NCBI RefSeq assembly: GCF_014201375.1
Contig: NZ_JACHDZ010000004.1
Coordinates: forward strand, 372,001-436,000
Length of the DNA stretch: 64,000 bases
Source: Tunturiibacter empetritectus
GTDB lineage: Bacteria; Acidobacteriota; Terriglobia; Terriglobales; Acidobacteriaceae
Direction of reading: 5' to 3'
Position 1 is the first letter of the stretch; each line of letters begins with the position of its first letter. Positions 17,201 through 25,593 of this stretch are shown piece by piece. The notes under the pieces were generated by a model. That model did no database searches, had not been told where the DNA came from, and worked only from the letters and a program-made list of their open reading frames with translations. Position numbers and translations under genes: made by a program.

Positions 17201-18373
17201 ATGGCCATCACCATTGAGGCGATCACGACGCTGTTGACCCTTGCGGGTCTGGCTTATCTGCTGCTGGCGCTGTGGGGGACGCGGGACTTTGCGCACTACT
17301 GGCGGCGAAAGAGCGTCGATGCCGGCTTTGCGCCGGACGTTACGATTTTGAAGCCGGTGAAGGGTGTGGACCAGCGGATGTATGCCGGGCTGGTGAGCCA
17401 CTGCCGGCAGCAGTATGCGGGTCGGTTCGAGATTGTGTTTGGCGTGAGCAGTCGGAACGATCCGGCTGTGGGCGAGATCGAGCGGCTGCAGGCGGAGTTT
17501 CCTGGATGCGCGATTCGGCTGGTGGAGTGCCGGGAGCGGCTGGGGACGTCGGGCAAGGTGAGCAATCTGGTCCAGATGCTGCGCGCGGCTCAGTATGAGT
17601 ATGTGGTGATCAACGACAGCGATATTCGCGTCTCGGCGCAGTATCTGACGCGGGTGATGCGGTGTTTTTCGGATGCGAAGGTGGGGATGGTGACGGCTCC
17701 TTATATTGGCCGGACGGCGGAGGGCGGGGCGGTGTGGTCGCGGCTGGAGGCGCTGGGGATCTCGACGGATTTTCTGCCCGGGGTGCTGACGGCGCGGAGG
17801 CTGGAGGGCGGGATTCACTTTGGGTTGGGGTCGACGCTGGCTACCAGCAAGAGCGTGCTGGCGAAGGCGGGGGGGCTGGAGTCGCTGACGGAGTATCTGG
17901 CTGACGATTATGAGATGGGCGCGCGGATCGCGGGGGCGGGGTATCGCGTGGAGCTTTCGAACGAGGTGGTGGAAACGACGGTGCCGGAGTATCACTTTGG
18001 CGGGTTCAAGGACCATCAGCTGCGATGGGCGCGCTCGACGCGGGACTCGCGCAAGCTGGGCTACCTTGGGCTGGGGATTACGTATGCGGTGCCGTGGGCG
18101 GTGATGACCTGCGTTGCGAGCGGGCTGGCGCTGTGGAGCTTCTCTTTGCTAAGTGTGGTGCTGTTGGCTCGAGTGGCGGTGGCGCTTTCGGTCGGGGTGG
18201 GCGTGCTGGGCGATGAACAGGTGCTGCGCGATCTTTGGCTGCTGCCGTTGCGGGATTTTTTTGGGTTGGGTTTCTGGATGTGGAGCTTTGCCGGGGATAC
18301 GGTGGTGTGGCGCGGGGAGTTGTTCGCGCTGCGGGATGGGCGGATTACTCCTGTGCATCCTGTCGGGTCTTAG
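17201..18373 (+). CDS. hpnI: HpnI-like (ceramide glucosyltransferase family, GT21) glycosyltransferase
   Basis: This membrane glycosyltransferase has an N-terminal helix (about residues 6-26), a cytosolic GT-A domain and hydrophobic helices at the end (about 290-345). The family catalytic signature is complete: NDSD (D139, D141), DDYEMG (D235-236) and QLRW (273-276). Bacterial members include HpnI, which adds an amino sugar to bacteriohopanetetrol, and ceramide glucosyltransferases. No other hopanoid gene is in the window, so the acceptor lipid is uncertain. The + strand is very G-rich. A repeat element lies on each side. Confidence 0.72.
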   Translation: MAITIEAITTLLTLAGLAYLLLALWGTRDFAHYWRRKSVDAGFAPDVTILKPVKGVDQRMYAGLVSHCRQQYAGRFEIVFGVSSRNDPAVGEIERLQAEFPGCAIRLVECRERLGTSGKVSNLVQMLRAAQYEYVVINDSDIRVSAQYLTRVMRCFSDAKVGMVTAPYIGRTAEGGAVWSRLEALGISTDFLPGVLTARRLEGGIHFGLGSTLATSKSVLAKAGGLESLTEYLADDYEMGARIAGAGYRVELSNEVVETTVPEYHFGGFKDHQLRWARSTRDSRKLGYLGLGITYAVPWAVMTCVASGLALWSFSLLSVVLLARVAVALSVGVGVLGDEQVLRDLWLLPLRDFFGLGFWMWSFAGDTVVWRGELFALRDGRITPVHPVGS

Positions 18374-18422
18374 GCTGCGGGCCGTGTCGATCAGGCGGTG
18401 AACTGCTTCAAGAAGATAGCAT

Positions 18423-18530
18423 GTCCTGCCGGACGGGCTCCCTGCGCGGGAGGCGGTCACTTCGTGACTTGTATACCGCTTCGCCTGGTCCTCCCGTTGG
18501 TCGGAGGGAAGATGATTCCGACGGATGCGA
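18423..18530. repeat. Palindromic repeat element, copy B (single arm)
   Basis: One arm only: GTCCTGCCGGACGGGCTC, then TCACTTCGTGA, TATACC, CTTCGCC and CCTCCCGTTGGTCGGA, ending near CCGACGGATG. It lies between the convergent glycosyltransferase and SGNH genes. Confidence 0.8.
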
Positions 18531-18553
18531 AATACGGGGGGTCTCTCCGCTGC

Positions 18554-18580
18554 GCGACAGACGATGAGACTGTCTGTCGC
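18554..18580. repeat. Second-type hairpin repeat
   Basis: A perfect 9-bp stem (GCGACAGAC with GTCTGTCGC) with a 9-nt loop. It is followed by CTTCGGTCGAGATGACG, a string that recurs with slight change at 25444-25460. It is adjacent to copy B and may be the terminator of the glycosyltransferase gene. Confidence 0.55.
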
Positions 18581-18654
18581 TTCGGTCGAGATGACGATGT
18601 TTGGGGTGGTATGGGTGGGTTGTGGAACAAACAGCGGCTATTTTTTTACTATCG

Positions 18655-20010
18655 CTACTTTTTCCCGAGGATGGGGGCAATGGCCTTGCCTACGTTGGCG
18701 GGCATGATTCTGGGTCGGGCGGAGGGGGCGACCTGGGCGGCGAGGTTGGGTGGCCAGTAGGGGTCGGTGGCGGCGACGGGGCCTAGCGGGACGTCAGGGA
18801 TCTTGGTGCTGATGGCGGTGTTCATGGTGTCGATGAAGGTGTTGGCTACGACGGCGTATCCGACGTTGGTGGGGTGGATGCCGTCAAGGGCGAAGATGCC
18901 GCCGAGGAAGCTGGAGGTTCCGGTGTAGCCGTCGATGGTGACACCATTGGTGAAGGCCTGGTTGAAGAGGGCGTTGATGTCGACGAGAGTGGCGTTGGCG
19001 GCTTTGGCCTGAGCGGCGATGACCTGGTTGAAGGCTGCGACCTGGGCCTGGACAGTGACGACCTCGGCGGCGGAGAGGACGCCGGAGTCGGAGATGGGCC
19101 CTTGTTGATGGCCGGTGAGGATGAGGGGAATCTCGGCGGTGCCGGTGGGGTTGACGAGATCGCCGGGGACGATGCCGAGGACCTGGCTGAGAACTGCGGT
19201 GGGAAGGCCGGTTTGGGCGGAGACTTCGCCGAGGACGAGGGCGGCTGGGGTGAGATAGGGGACCCGGGTGACGTCGGGGATGTTGCCGATGACGAGATGG
19301 GCCGGGGCCTTGGTGGTGAGTTCGGTGATGAGGGCCTGGTACTCACTGGTGAAGGTGGCGACGGAGGTCATGCTGCTGGGCATACCGGTTATGTCGGCGA
19401 CGAGGGCGTCGTTGTTGCCGATCCAGAGGAAGATGGTGGTGGGCTGGGCGTTGATGGCGGAGGTGGCCTGGCTGTTGGCCTGTCCGTAGCCGAGGCCGGG
19501 GAAGCCGAGGACGAGCTGGTTGAGCTGCTGCTGGCCGGGAGCGGGATTGACCAGCGGGACGGTGTTCATGACGTCGTTGAGGAGGGCTCCTGGAACGGCG
19601 AGGTCGGTGACCTGGGTGGCGAAGTTATCGCGGCCTTTGGTGGTGCCGGGAGCGGTGGTGATGACGGGTGGTGGTCCGAGCGATTCGAGCTGCAGGACGT
19701 TGGGCGCGCCGGGATAGCCGATGAGAGGTTGGATGATGTTGAATCCGGCTTGGGCGGCGAGGACGGGCGCCCAGCCGTGGACCTGGGTGGTGTCGAGGAG
19801 CGAACCGCTCTGGAAGCCTGCGGTGAGGGAGTCGCCGAGGAAGACGGTGTTGGAGAAGTTGCCGATGTTTTTGGCCTGCTGGGCCTGGAGAGCTGCGAGC
19901 TGTTTGGCGGCGTTGCTGCTGGCGCTGTCGTTGTTGCAACCGGGGAGGGGGAGGGTGAGAGCGGCGGCTAGGCTGGCGTACAGTGCAACTGAACGGCTAT
20001 TCATTTTCAT
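18655..20010 (-). CDS. SGNH/GDSL-family hydrolase lipoprotein
   Basis: A predicted secreted esterase or lipase-like hydrolase. The signal peptide ends in a lipobox (LPLPGC, Cys25), so it is probably anchored to a membrane. SGNH blocks are visible: FLGDSLTAG with nucleophile Ser61, the Gly/Asn block LWIGNNDAL, and the Asp-His block DGIHPTNVGY near the C-terminus. The 451 residues include long Ala/Gln-rich stretches. The start at 20010 is the ATG in front of the signal peptide; an upstream in-frame extension would put 52 odd residues ahead of it. The substrate cannot be told from sequence. Confidence 0.82.
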   Translation of the reverse strand: MKMNSRSVALYASLAAALTLPLPGCNNDSASSNAAKQLAALQAQQAKNIGNFSNTVFLGDSLTAGFQSGSLLDTTQVHGWAPVLAAQAGFNIIQPLIGYPGAPNVLQLESLGPPPVITTAPGTTKGRDNFATQVTDLAVPGALLNDVMNTVPLVNPAPGQQQLNQLVLGFPGLGYGQANSQATSAINAQPTTIFLWIGNNDALVADITGMPSSMTSVATFTSEYQALITELTTKAPAHLVIGNIPDVTRVPYLTPAALVLGEVSAQTGLPTAVLSQVLGIVPGDLVNPTGTAEIPLILTGHQQGPISDSGVLSAAEVVTVQAQVAAFNQVIAAQAKAANATLVDINALFNQAFTNGVTIDGYTGTSSFLGGIFALDGIHPTNVGYAVVANTFIDTMNTAISTKIPDVPLGPVAATDPYWPPNLAAQVAPSARPRIMPANVGKAIAPILGKK

Positions 20011-20237
20011 GGCGACGGACGGACCCCTTGGAGACGCCGCGAACTCCAGGTGGAGGCGCGGCGGGTGTGCTTTCTGCAGACGTGGCTTTGTATCACACTC
20101 GGGGTGCGATGGGGAACAAGAGGTATTTGGGGCAGGGGGTGAGTTTGGTTCCGGCAGTGTCGCCATTTGAACTCCGGATACGAAGAGTGAGGTGGACTGC
20201 GGGCTGGAGATGGCCAGTTTTCAACCGGATGTGACGT

Positions 20238-20870
20238 TCAACCGTAGGTAACGAAGGAGAGGACATTGCCGTCGGGATCTCGCACGTGAAAATCAGTTCC
20301 ACCCCAGGGGTGCCTGGTGACCTTTTGAGCAAACTCGACATCCCGCGACTTGAACTCTTTGAACAGGCCTTGAACGTTTGAGACTTCGATGGAAACAACG
20401 ATTAATGATTTCTCCTGAGCGGCGGCTTGAGCGAAGAAGGGTTGGTGCACGAAGCGGAGGTGCAGGCAGACGTCATCTCGTGAGACTGCGCCATAAAACG
20501 GAGGCAGGCCATGGAGGAAGTCGATCTCGAAGCCCAGCTTCTGTTGGAAGAAAACGGCGCTTGTCGTGACGTCGCGCACGAACAAGATGGGCGTGACCTT
20601 TTTGAGGACTAGCTGGCTGGATGGAGCGCGCGGCGTTCTGGTTGCTCCGGCGGTTGCCGCTTTCAGGTCTGCCCATTTTTGATAGCCAGCTTCAACTGCG
20701 ACGATCTCCTGCGCCAGGGCAAGGGGGAACTTGAGCGCCAGCACTTCCTGGTCTGTCAAAGACTGATAGCGTTCGAGGCGGCGTACTCGTTCGCCGATGG
20801 AATAGTCTCCTTCGCGATGCCAGCGGAGGAACAGTTTGGCTTGCTTGCGGTAGGTTTCAATGGTGGGCAT
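20238..20870 (-). CDS. Glyoxalase/bleomycin-resistance-fold protein with N-terminal helical domain
   Basis: The C-terminal 115 residues form a vicinal-oxygen-chelate (glyoxalase/extradiol dioxygenase) unit: KVTPILFVRDVTTSAVFFQQKLGF at the start and WGGTDFHVRDPDGNVLSFV at the end. The N-terminal 85 residues (TIETYRKQAKLFLRWHREGDY, RRLERYQSLTDQEVLALKF) are helical; similar segments precede ankyrin or glyoxalase domains in other proteins. Likely metal ligands near the ends of the fold cannot be assigned safely, so both enzyme and binding-protein roles are open. A GTG two codons upstream is an alternative start. Confidence 0.75.
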   Translation of the reverse strand: MPTIETYRKQAKLFLRWHREGDYSIGERVRRLERYQSLTDQEVLALKFPLALAQEIVAVEAGYQKWADLKAATAGATRTPRAPSSQLVLKKVTPILFVRDVTTSAVFFQQKLGFEIDFLHGLPPFYGAVSRDDVCLHLRFVHQPFFAQAAAQEKSLIVVSIEVSNVQGLFKEFKSRDVEFAQKVTRHPWGGTDFHVRDPDGNVLSFVTYG

Positions 20871-21128
20871 AGGCACATCCCGGCTGAGATTTTTTCAGCG
20901 GGCGGGCCTGGCCCTTTCGGCAGAGGGTGCCGACGTGCCCCACGGGAACAGCCTTATGTTAGGGCGGAGGGTATTTCGTGTCAAACGGCGTGACTCGTGG
21001 CTCCGGCGTCGCCATGCGTTCGCTGCGATTCTCGGCAGCTGCCGTATCTATTCACAGTACGACCGTATCTGTGGAGGTATTTGGGGAGGTATCTGCTGGA
21101 GGGGGGAAGGCGACGGTAGGATAAGGAT

Positions 21129-22325
21129 GTGAAGAGCTGGGTGGAGGTTTCGGAGGGGCGGCTGGCGGGGAACTACGGGCTGCTGCGGGAGGCGGCTGGT
21201 AGGGAGACCGCGGTGCTGGCAGTGGTGAAGGCCAATGCGTATGGGCATGGGGTGGCGGTGTGTGCTCCGGTGCTGGCGCGGGCGGGTGCGGAGTGGCTGG
21301 GGGTGACCGATGTGGCGGAGGGCGCGGGGGTTCGGGAGGCTCTGACTGGGGCTGGAATTTCGCTTGGGGAGCAGCCGGGAGTGCTGGTGATGTCGGGGTT
21401 GCTGCGCGAGGATGCGGTGGATGTGATTCGGTATGGATTGACGCCGGTGGTTTGGCTGAGAGAGCAGATGGAGTGGCTGGCGGAGGCTGCGGGGCGGAGT
21501 GGGGGCGGTCCGGTGGCGGTGCATGTGGAGATCGATACGGGGATGGCTCGGCAGGGGGTTGCGCCGGGGCGCGAGTTGGAGGCGCTGCTGGGGTGGGTGA
21601 CGGTGCAGACGGCGGTGCGGGTGGATGGGGTGATGACGCACTTTGCTTCGTCGGAGGTTGCGGGGTCGGCGCAGACGGTGGCGCAGAGGAAGAGATTTGA
21701 AGAGGCGATGGGTGCGGTTCGGGCGGCGGGGTTGCGGCCGGGGTGGGTGCATGCGGGGAACTCTTCGACGGTGGATAACCAGGGTGCGGAGGGAAACCTG
21801 GCGTGGCTGCGTGGGCAGGCTGGTGGGGTTGGGGCAAAGTCGATGGTGCGGGCAGGGATTGCGCTTTATGGGTACTGTCTGCCGATTGAGGGTGGGGGCT
21901 TGAGTGCGGTGCGGCAGGAGCTGCAGCCGGTGATGACGTGGAAGACGCGGGTGATTGGGGTGCGCGAGGTGCAGGCGGGAGAGACGGTTGGGTATAACGG
22001 GATCTTTGTGGCGGAGCGGGCGATGCGGTTGGCGCTGCTGCCGGTGGGATATGCGGATGGACTGCGGCGGGAGCTTTCGGCGTCGAATGCGCGGGCTGGT
22101 GGGTGGGCGATGGTGCGAGGGCAGAGGGCGGCGATTGTGGGGCGGGTGTCGATGAATTTGACGGTGGTGGATGTGAGCGGGATTGGGGGGGTGGTGCTGG
22201 GGGATGAGGTGGTGGTGCTGGGGGATGGCGTGACGGCGGAGGATCATGCGCGGTTGGTGGGCACGATCGCTTATGAGATTGTCTGTGGGGTGCAGGCGGC
22301 GAAGCGTTGTGGGATTGCCGGTTAG
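21129..22325 (+). CDS. alr: Alanine racemase
   Basis: Alr converts L-alanine to D-alanine for peptidoglycan with pyridoxal phosphate. The PLP lysine lies in VVKANAYGHG (K34). IDTGMARQG, the Tyr-containing VGYNGIF and VGRVSMNLTVVDVSG are also family landmarks. The 398 residues are of normal length (about 360-400). The start is GTG with AAGG five bases upstream. The coding strand is extremely G-rich. Copy C of the repeat follows the stop. Confidence 0.94.
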   Translation: MKSWVEVSEGRLAGNYGLLREAAGRETAVLAVVKANAYGHGVAVCAPVLARAGAEWLGVTDVAEGAGVREALTGAGISLGEQPGVLVMSGLLREDAVDVIRYGLTPVVWLREQMEWLAEAAGRSGGGPVAVHVEIDTGMARQGVAPGRELEALLGWVTVQTAVRVDGVMTHFASSEVAGSAQTVAQRKRFEEAMGAVRAAGLRPGWVHAGNSSTVDNQGAEGNLAWLRGQAGGVGAKSMVRAGIALYGYCLPIEGGGLSAVRQELQPVMTWKTRVIGVREVQAGETVGYNGIFVAERAMRLALLPVGYADGLRRELSASNARAGGWAMVRGQRAAIVGRVSMNLTVVDVSGIGGVVLGDEVVVLGDGVTAEDHARLVGTIAYEIVCGVQAAKRCGIAG

Positions 22326-22346
22326 GCCAAGATAACCAATGCGAAG

Positions 22347-22509
22347 TGCGCCCTGCGCGGGCGGCGGTCACTTCGTGACTTGTATACCCCTTCGGTTGGC
22401 GCTCCCGTTGGTCGCGACGGAAGATGATTTCCGACCAACGGGAGGAGCACGCGAAGCTCTAAAAAGGCGTGTGAACGCCCGCCCTCCGCGCAGGAGGCCC
22501 GTCCGGGAC
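22347..22509. repeat. Palindromic repeat element, copy C
   Basis: Two unlike arms meet around GTTGGTCGCGA and CCGACCAACGGGAGG. The left end lacks the usual GTCCTGCCGGACGG and begins at TGCGCCCTGCGCGGG, as in copy D. The right end is shortened (GTCCGGGACA). It fills most of the space between the convergent alr and hydrolase genes. Confidence 0.85.
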
Positions 22510-22521
22510 ATTCGCTTCGAT

Positions 22522-23352
22522 CTAGCTTTGGGGTTGGTGTTCGCTGAGGAAGGCGAGCAGGGCTTCGTTGAATTGTTGCGGCCGCTGAAGCGGGGCGAAG
22601 TGGCTTACCCCTTTGAGGAAGACGAGCTTTGCATCTGGGATGTTGTGGGCGAGATATTCGGCGTGTTCGTTGCGGATGAACTCGTCGTGCTCGGCCTGGA
22701 CAATCAGGACTGGCACGCTGATCTGGGATAGATCGTGCGCGGAGTAGTTGGGCTGGGACCTCATCATGACGCCGATGGCCTCAGCGAACTGGTGGAAGTG
22801 GTCGGGTGTGGCGGAAAGTTGGGCGTAGTCCTGCAAGTGGCGCGAGAGGCAGCGGGAGAGCAGGGGGTTGTGTTGGTTGATTTGTTTCAGGCCGCTGGGG
22901 TCCATGTTGCAGCCGAAGAAGAAGGCGCCGGCGACGCGGGTGGGGGCTTGTGCGGCGATGATGAGAGCGATGCAGGCGCCGTCGCTCCAGCCGATGAAGG
23001 TCGCTTGTTTGAGATGCAGGGTGTCCATGACGGCGAGGACGTCGGAGGCCATGAGCTCGTAGGTGTAGGGGCGGGTGTCGCGTGTGCTGCGACCGTGGCC
23101 GCGGCTGTCGATGAGGATGACGCGGTGGCCGGCTTCGAGGAGCGCCGGGACTTGATGACCCCAGTTGCCGCTGTGGCCGAGGCCTCCGTGGAGGAGGAGG
23201 ACGGGCGTGCCGGTGCCGTAGGCGGCGTACCAGATGCGGGCTCCCTCGTGTTCGACGTGGCCGTGGAGTTGGAGCGGCGGGAGTGCGACGCCTTCGGCTT
23301 CGAAGTTGTTCAGCCCGTCGTCATTAATTTCGTCTTGCATCTCTAACTTCAT
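22522..23352 (-). CDS. Alpha/beta-hydrolase fold protein
   Basis: A soluble alpha/beta hydrolase. It shows the oxyanion HGG turn (LLLHGGLGHSGNW), the nucleophile elbow GWSDGA, a likely acid residue in VQAEHDEF, and a C-terminal histidine in GVSHFAP. There is no signal peptide, so it probably acts in the cytoplasm; the substrate is unknown. The start at 23352 is preceded by GAGGAGG at 11-12 bp. An ATG at 23427 would add 25 residues but has no ribosome site. It is divergent from the next small gene. Confidence 0.84.
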   Translation of the reverse strand: MKLEMQDEINDDGLNNFEAEGVALPPLQLHGHVEHEGARIWYAAYGTGTPVLLLHGGLGHSGNWGHQVPALLEAGHRVILIDSRGHGRSTRDTRPYTYELMASDVLAVMDTLHLKQATFIGWSDGACIALIIAAQAPTRVAGAFFFGCNMDPSGLKQINQHNPLLSRCLSRHLQDYAQLSATPDHFHQFAEAIGVMMRSQPNYSAHDLSQISVPVLIVQAEHDEFIRNEHAEYLAHNIPDAKLVFLKGVSHFAPLQRPQQFNEALLAFLSEHQPQS

Positions 23353-23474
23353 CTCTGAGTGGACCTCCTCGAGCTGCTGTAGAAGAAGTCTATCGTTGTG
23401 GTGGAGCGGTGCCCCATTTGCGTGCATGGCGGGTGGGCCGTTAACATCAGCTGAGAGAAACGAGGAAACACTTC

Positions 23475-23687
23475 ATGGAAGCTATCAGCGCAGCGCGTCG
23501 TACCGAAGATATCGCGCTCGATCTACTCAAGTTTGTTGCAGCGCAGGCTAATGTTGGAAGCAAGTCGGCTGGGTCGACCGGTTTCGGAGTTCCGTCTTCG
23601 GCCAAGGGTGAGGACCAGGTGACGCATCTGCTCGAGCTGTATGCCCGCTGCCGCGAGGCGGTTGAGGCTCCGGTCGAAAAGAAGTAG
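23475..23687 (+). CDS. Small protein coupled to the Gfo/Idh oxidoreductase
   Basis: A 70-residue protein with no recognised domain. It is mostly helical at the ends (ALDLLKFVAAQANVG and QVTHLLELYARCREAVEAP) with a Gly/Ser-rich middle. It has no signal peptide and one cysteine. The GAGG site 9-10 bp before the ATG and the TAGTG overlap of its stop with the next start argue that it is real and translationally coupled. It could be a small partner of the oxidoreductase, but there is no direct sign of that. Confidence 0.6.
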   Translation: MEAISAARRTEDIALDLLKFVAAQANVGSKSAGSTGFGVPSSAKGEDQVTHLLELYARCREAVEAPVEKK

Positions 23688-24751
23688 TGGCGGGCGGGCA
23701 GGCTCTGCGGGTCGCGGTGATTGGGGCGGGAGCCTTTGGGCGGAATCATCTGCGGGTGCTGCGGGAGTTGCAGCAGGCGGGGCAGGCGGTGGAGCTGGTG
23801 GCCGTGGTGGATCGGGATTCGGCGGCTGTGGCTACGGCTTCGGAGAAGTTCGGGGTGCCGGGCTTTGCGACGATCGAGGCTTGCCTGGCTGGAACACAGA
23901 GCGGGGTTGGGCGGCTTGATGCTGCTTCAGTGTGTGTGCCGACGGTGCATCATGCGAGTGCTGCTGCTCCGCTGCTGGCGGCTGGGGTGGATCTGCTGAT
24001 CGAGAAGCCGCTGGCGGCTAGTCTGGCCGATGCGGATTCGATTCTGGAGCTGGCTCGGAGGCATGGGCGCATCGTGCAGGTGGGGCATCTGGAGCGGTTC
24101 AATCCGGCGGTGACGGCGGCGCGGGAGCATCTGCATAAGCCGATGTTCTTTGAGGCGCATCGGCTGAGCATCTTTACGCCGCGATCGCTCGATGTGGATG
24201 TTGTGCTGGACCTGATGATTCATGATCTGGATATTGTGTTGAGCCTGGTGGCTTCGCCGGTGCGCGAGGTGCGGGCGGTAGGGCTGCCGGTGCTGTCGCG
24301 CAAGGTGGATATCGCGAATGTCCGGGTGGAGTTTGAGAGTGGGTGTATTGCGAACTTTACGGCTAGCCGGGTGAGCACGGAGCGGGTGAGGAAGCTGCGA
24401 TTCTTTCAGCCGCATCAGTATCTCTCGCTGGACTTTGCGCGGCAGGATCTTTTGATGATCGATGTGACGGCGGCTGCGGGGATGGATCCGGCGATGCTGG
24501 CTGCTTTGGCGGAGAAGGCGGGTGCGCAGTTGGGAGCACATCCTTCGGCGGGGCTGTCGCTGAAGAAGGTGACGGTGGAGCTGGGGGAGCCGTTGCGGCT
24601 GGAGATTGAGGCGTTTCTGCAGGCGGTTCGTGAGCGGACGCGTCCAGTGGTCTCGGGCGAGGATGGGCGGGCCGCGCTGGCGCTGGCGCTTGAGATCAAT
24701 GAGGCGATTGCGGTGCATGCGGAGCGGGCGGGGCTTCGGGATTTTATGTAA
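23687..24751 (+). CDS. Gfo/Idh/MocA-family oxidoreductase
   Basis: An NAD(P)-dependent sugar or inositol-type dehydrogenase. The N-terminal Rossmann fold begins AVIGAGAFGRNHLRVL, and the family's LLIEKPLAAS lysine motif follows near residue 107. The C-terminal half is the usual alpha/beta substrate domain (FEAHRLSIFTPRS, LDLMIHDLDIVLSLV with its candidate catalytic His). At 354 residues it has the typical length. Homologues sit in lipid A or sugar-nucleotide operons in some Gram-negatives, but here it stands apart from lpx genes. The start is a GTG overlapping the upstream stop. Confidence 0.86.
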   Translation: MAGGQALRVAVIGAGAFGRNHLRVLRELQQAGQAVELVAVVDRDSAAVATASEKFGVPGFATIEACLAGTQSGVGRLDAASVCVPTVHHASAAAPLLAAGVDLLIEKPLAASLADADSILELARRHGRIVQVGHLERFNPAVTAAREHLHKPMFFEAHRLSIFTPRSLDVDVVLDLMIHDLDIVLSLVASPVREVRAVGLPVLSRKVDIANVRVEFESGCIANFTASRVSTERVRKLRFFQPHQYLSLDFARQDLLMIDVTAAAGMDPAMLAALAEKAGAQLGAHPSAGLSLKKVTVELGEPLRLEIEAFLQAVRERTRPVVSGEDGRAALALALEINEAIAVHAERAGLRDFM

Positions 24752-24752
24752 C

Positions 24753-24919
24753 TGCGCCTTGCGCGGGCGGCGGTCACTTCGTGACTTGTATACCCCTTCG
24801 GTTGGCGCTCCCGTTGGTCGCGAAGAGATCTTGTGCCGACCATCGGGAGGCCTGGGCGAAGCCGGTATACGCGTCACGAAGTGACCGCTCCACGCGCAGT
24901 GGGCCCGTCCGGCAGGACA
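24753..24919. repeat. Palindromic repeat element, copy D
   Basis: It begins directly after the oxidoreductase stop codon at TGCGCCTTGCGCGGG and ends with GTCCGGCAGGACA. Both arms contain TCACTTCGTGAC (inverted on the right). It ends 26 bp before the DoxX start and creates a false in-frame extension of that gene. Confidence 0.87.
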
Positions 24920-24945
24920 GAGCTTCGATCCCTTATTCTTTGCTG

Positions 24946-25401
24946 ATGAGATCTTCTCGTGTTGTGATGTTTGCGTTGTGGGTCGGGCGGGTTGCGCTGG
25001 CGGTGACGCTGCTTTCGGCGGTGGCGGATCGATTTGGGTTGTGGGGGCCGCCTGGTTCTCCACGAGCGGCGTGGGGCGACTGGGCACACTTTGTGGCTTA
25101 CTGCGGCGTGTTGAATGGCTTTGCGCCGAAGGCTTTGATTCCTGCGCTGGCGTGGATTGCGACCGGGTTTGAGATTGTGTTTGGAGTGGGGCTGCTGATT
25201 GGATACAAGCTGGAGTATGTCGCGTATGGGGCGGCTGGGCTGTTCACGTTGTTTGCGCTGGCGATGACGTGGAGTCTTGGCGTGAAGTCTCCGCTGGATT
25301 TCTCGGTGTTCGCGGATGCGGGTGGTGCGTTGTTGCTGGGGGCACTGGCTTCGGTCGTCAAGCACGAGGGGCGGCGGTCGGAGCGCGGCTCGTATGTGTG
25401 A
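24946..25401 (+). CDS. DoxX-like small membrane protein
   Basis: A four-helix inner-membrane protein of about 151 residues. Hydrophobic helices lie near 7-24 (ALWVGRVALAVTLLSAVADRFG), 60-80 (AWIATGFEIVFGVGLLIGY), 85-105 and 115-132. GRVALAVTLLSAVADRFG matches the first helix of the DoxX/DoxD family, whose role in most bacteria is unclear (some members act with quinone or thiosulfate enzymes). The ATG at 24946 lies just past repeat D; a longer reading would run through the repeat and is rejected. Confidence 0.72.
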   Translation: MRSSRVVMFALWVGRVALAVTLLSAVADRFGLWGPPGSPRAAWGDWAHFVAYCGVLNGFAPKALIPALAWIATGFEIVFGVGLLIGYKLEYVAYGAAGLFTLFALAMTWSLGVKSPLDFSVFADAGGALLLGALASVVKHEGRRSERGSYV

Positions 25402-25460
25402 CCGATGCCGGGGAGCGGTGGGCGGAGGATTAGCTTCAAAGTGCTTCGGTCGAGATGATG

Positions 25461-25591
25461 GTCCTGCCGGACGGGCGCCCTGCGCGGGCGGCGCCCACTT
25501 CGTGGGGTGTATACCGGCTTTGCCTAGGGCCTCCCGATGGTCGGCACAGATCATTCTTCGCGACCAACGGGAGCACCAACCGCAGGGGTAG
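25461..25591. repeat. Palindromic repeat element, copy E
   Basis: It begins GTCCTGCCGGACGGGCGCCC, followed by the variant arm CCCACTTCGTGGGGTGTATACC. It then passes into the partial opposite arm (CGACCAACGGGAGCACCAACCG), which ends at GGGGTA. It lies between the convergent DoxX and LolA-like genes. Confidence 0.84.
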
Positions 25592-25593
25592 AG

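Noticed and set aside
21048..22371. Two long minus-strand frames antisense to alr
   Set aside because: Composition is dominated by Pro/His/Ser/Arg, as in shadows of G-rich genes; alr on the + strand has complete motifs.
24781..24945. N-terminal extension of the DoxX protein
   Set aside because: It is translated repeat D; the same residues (CIPLRLALPLVA) appear beside other repeat copies.
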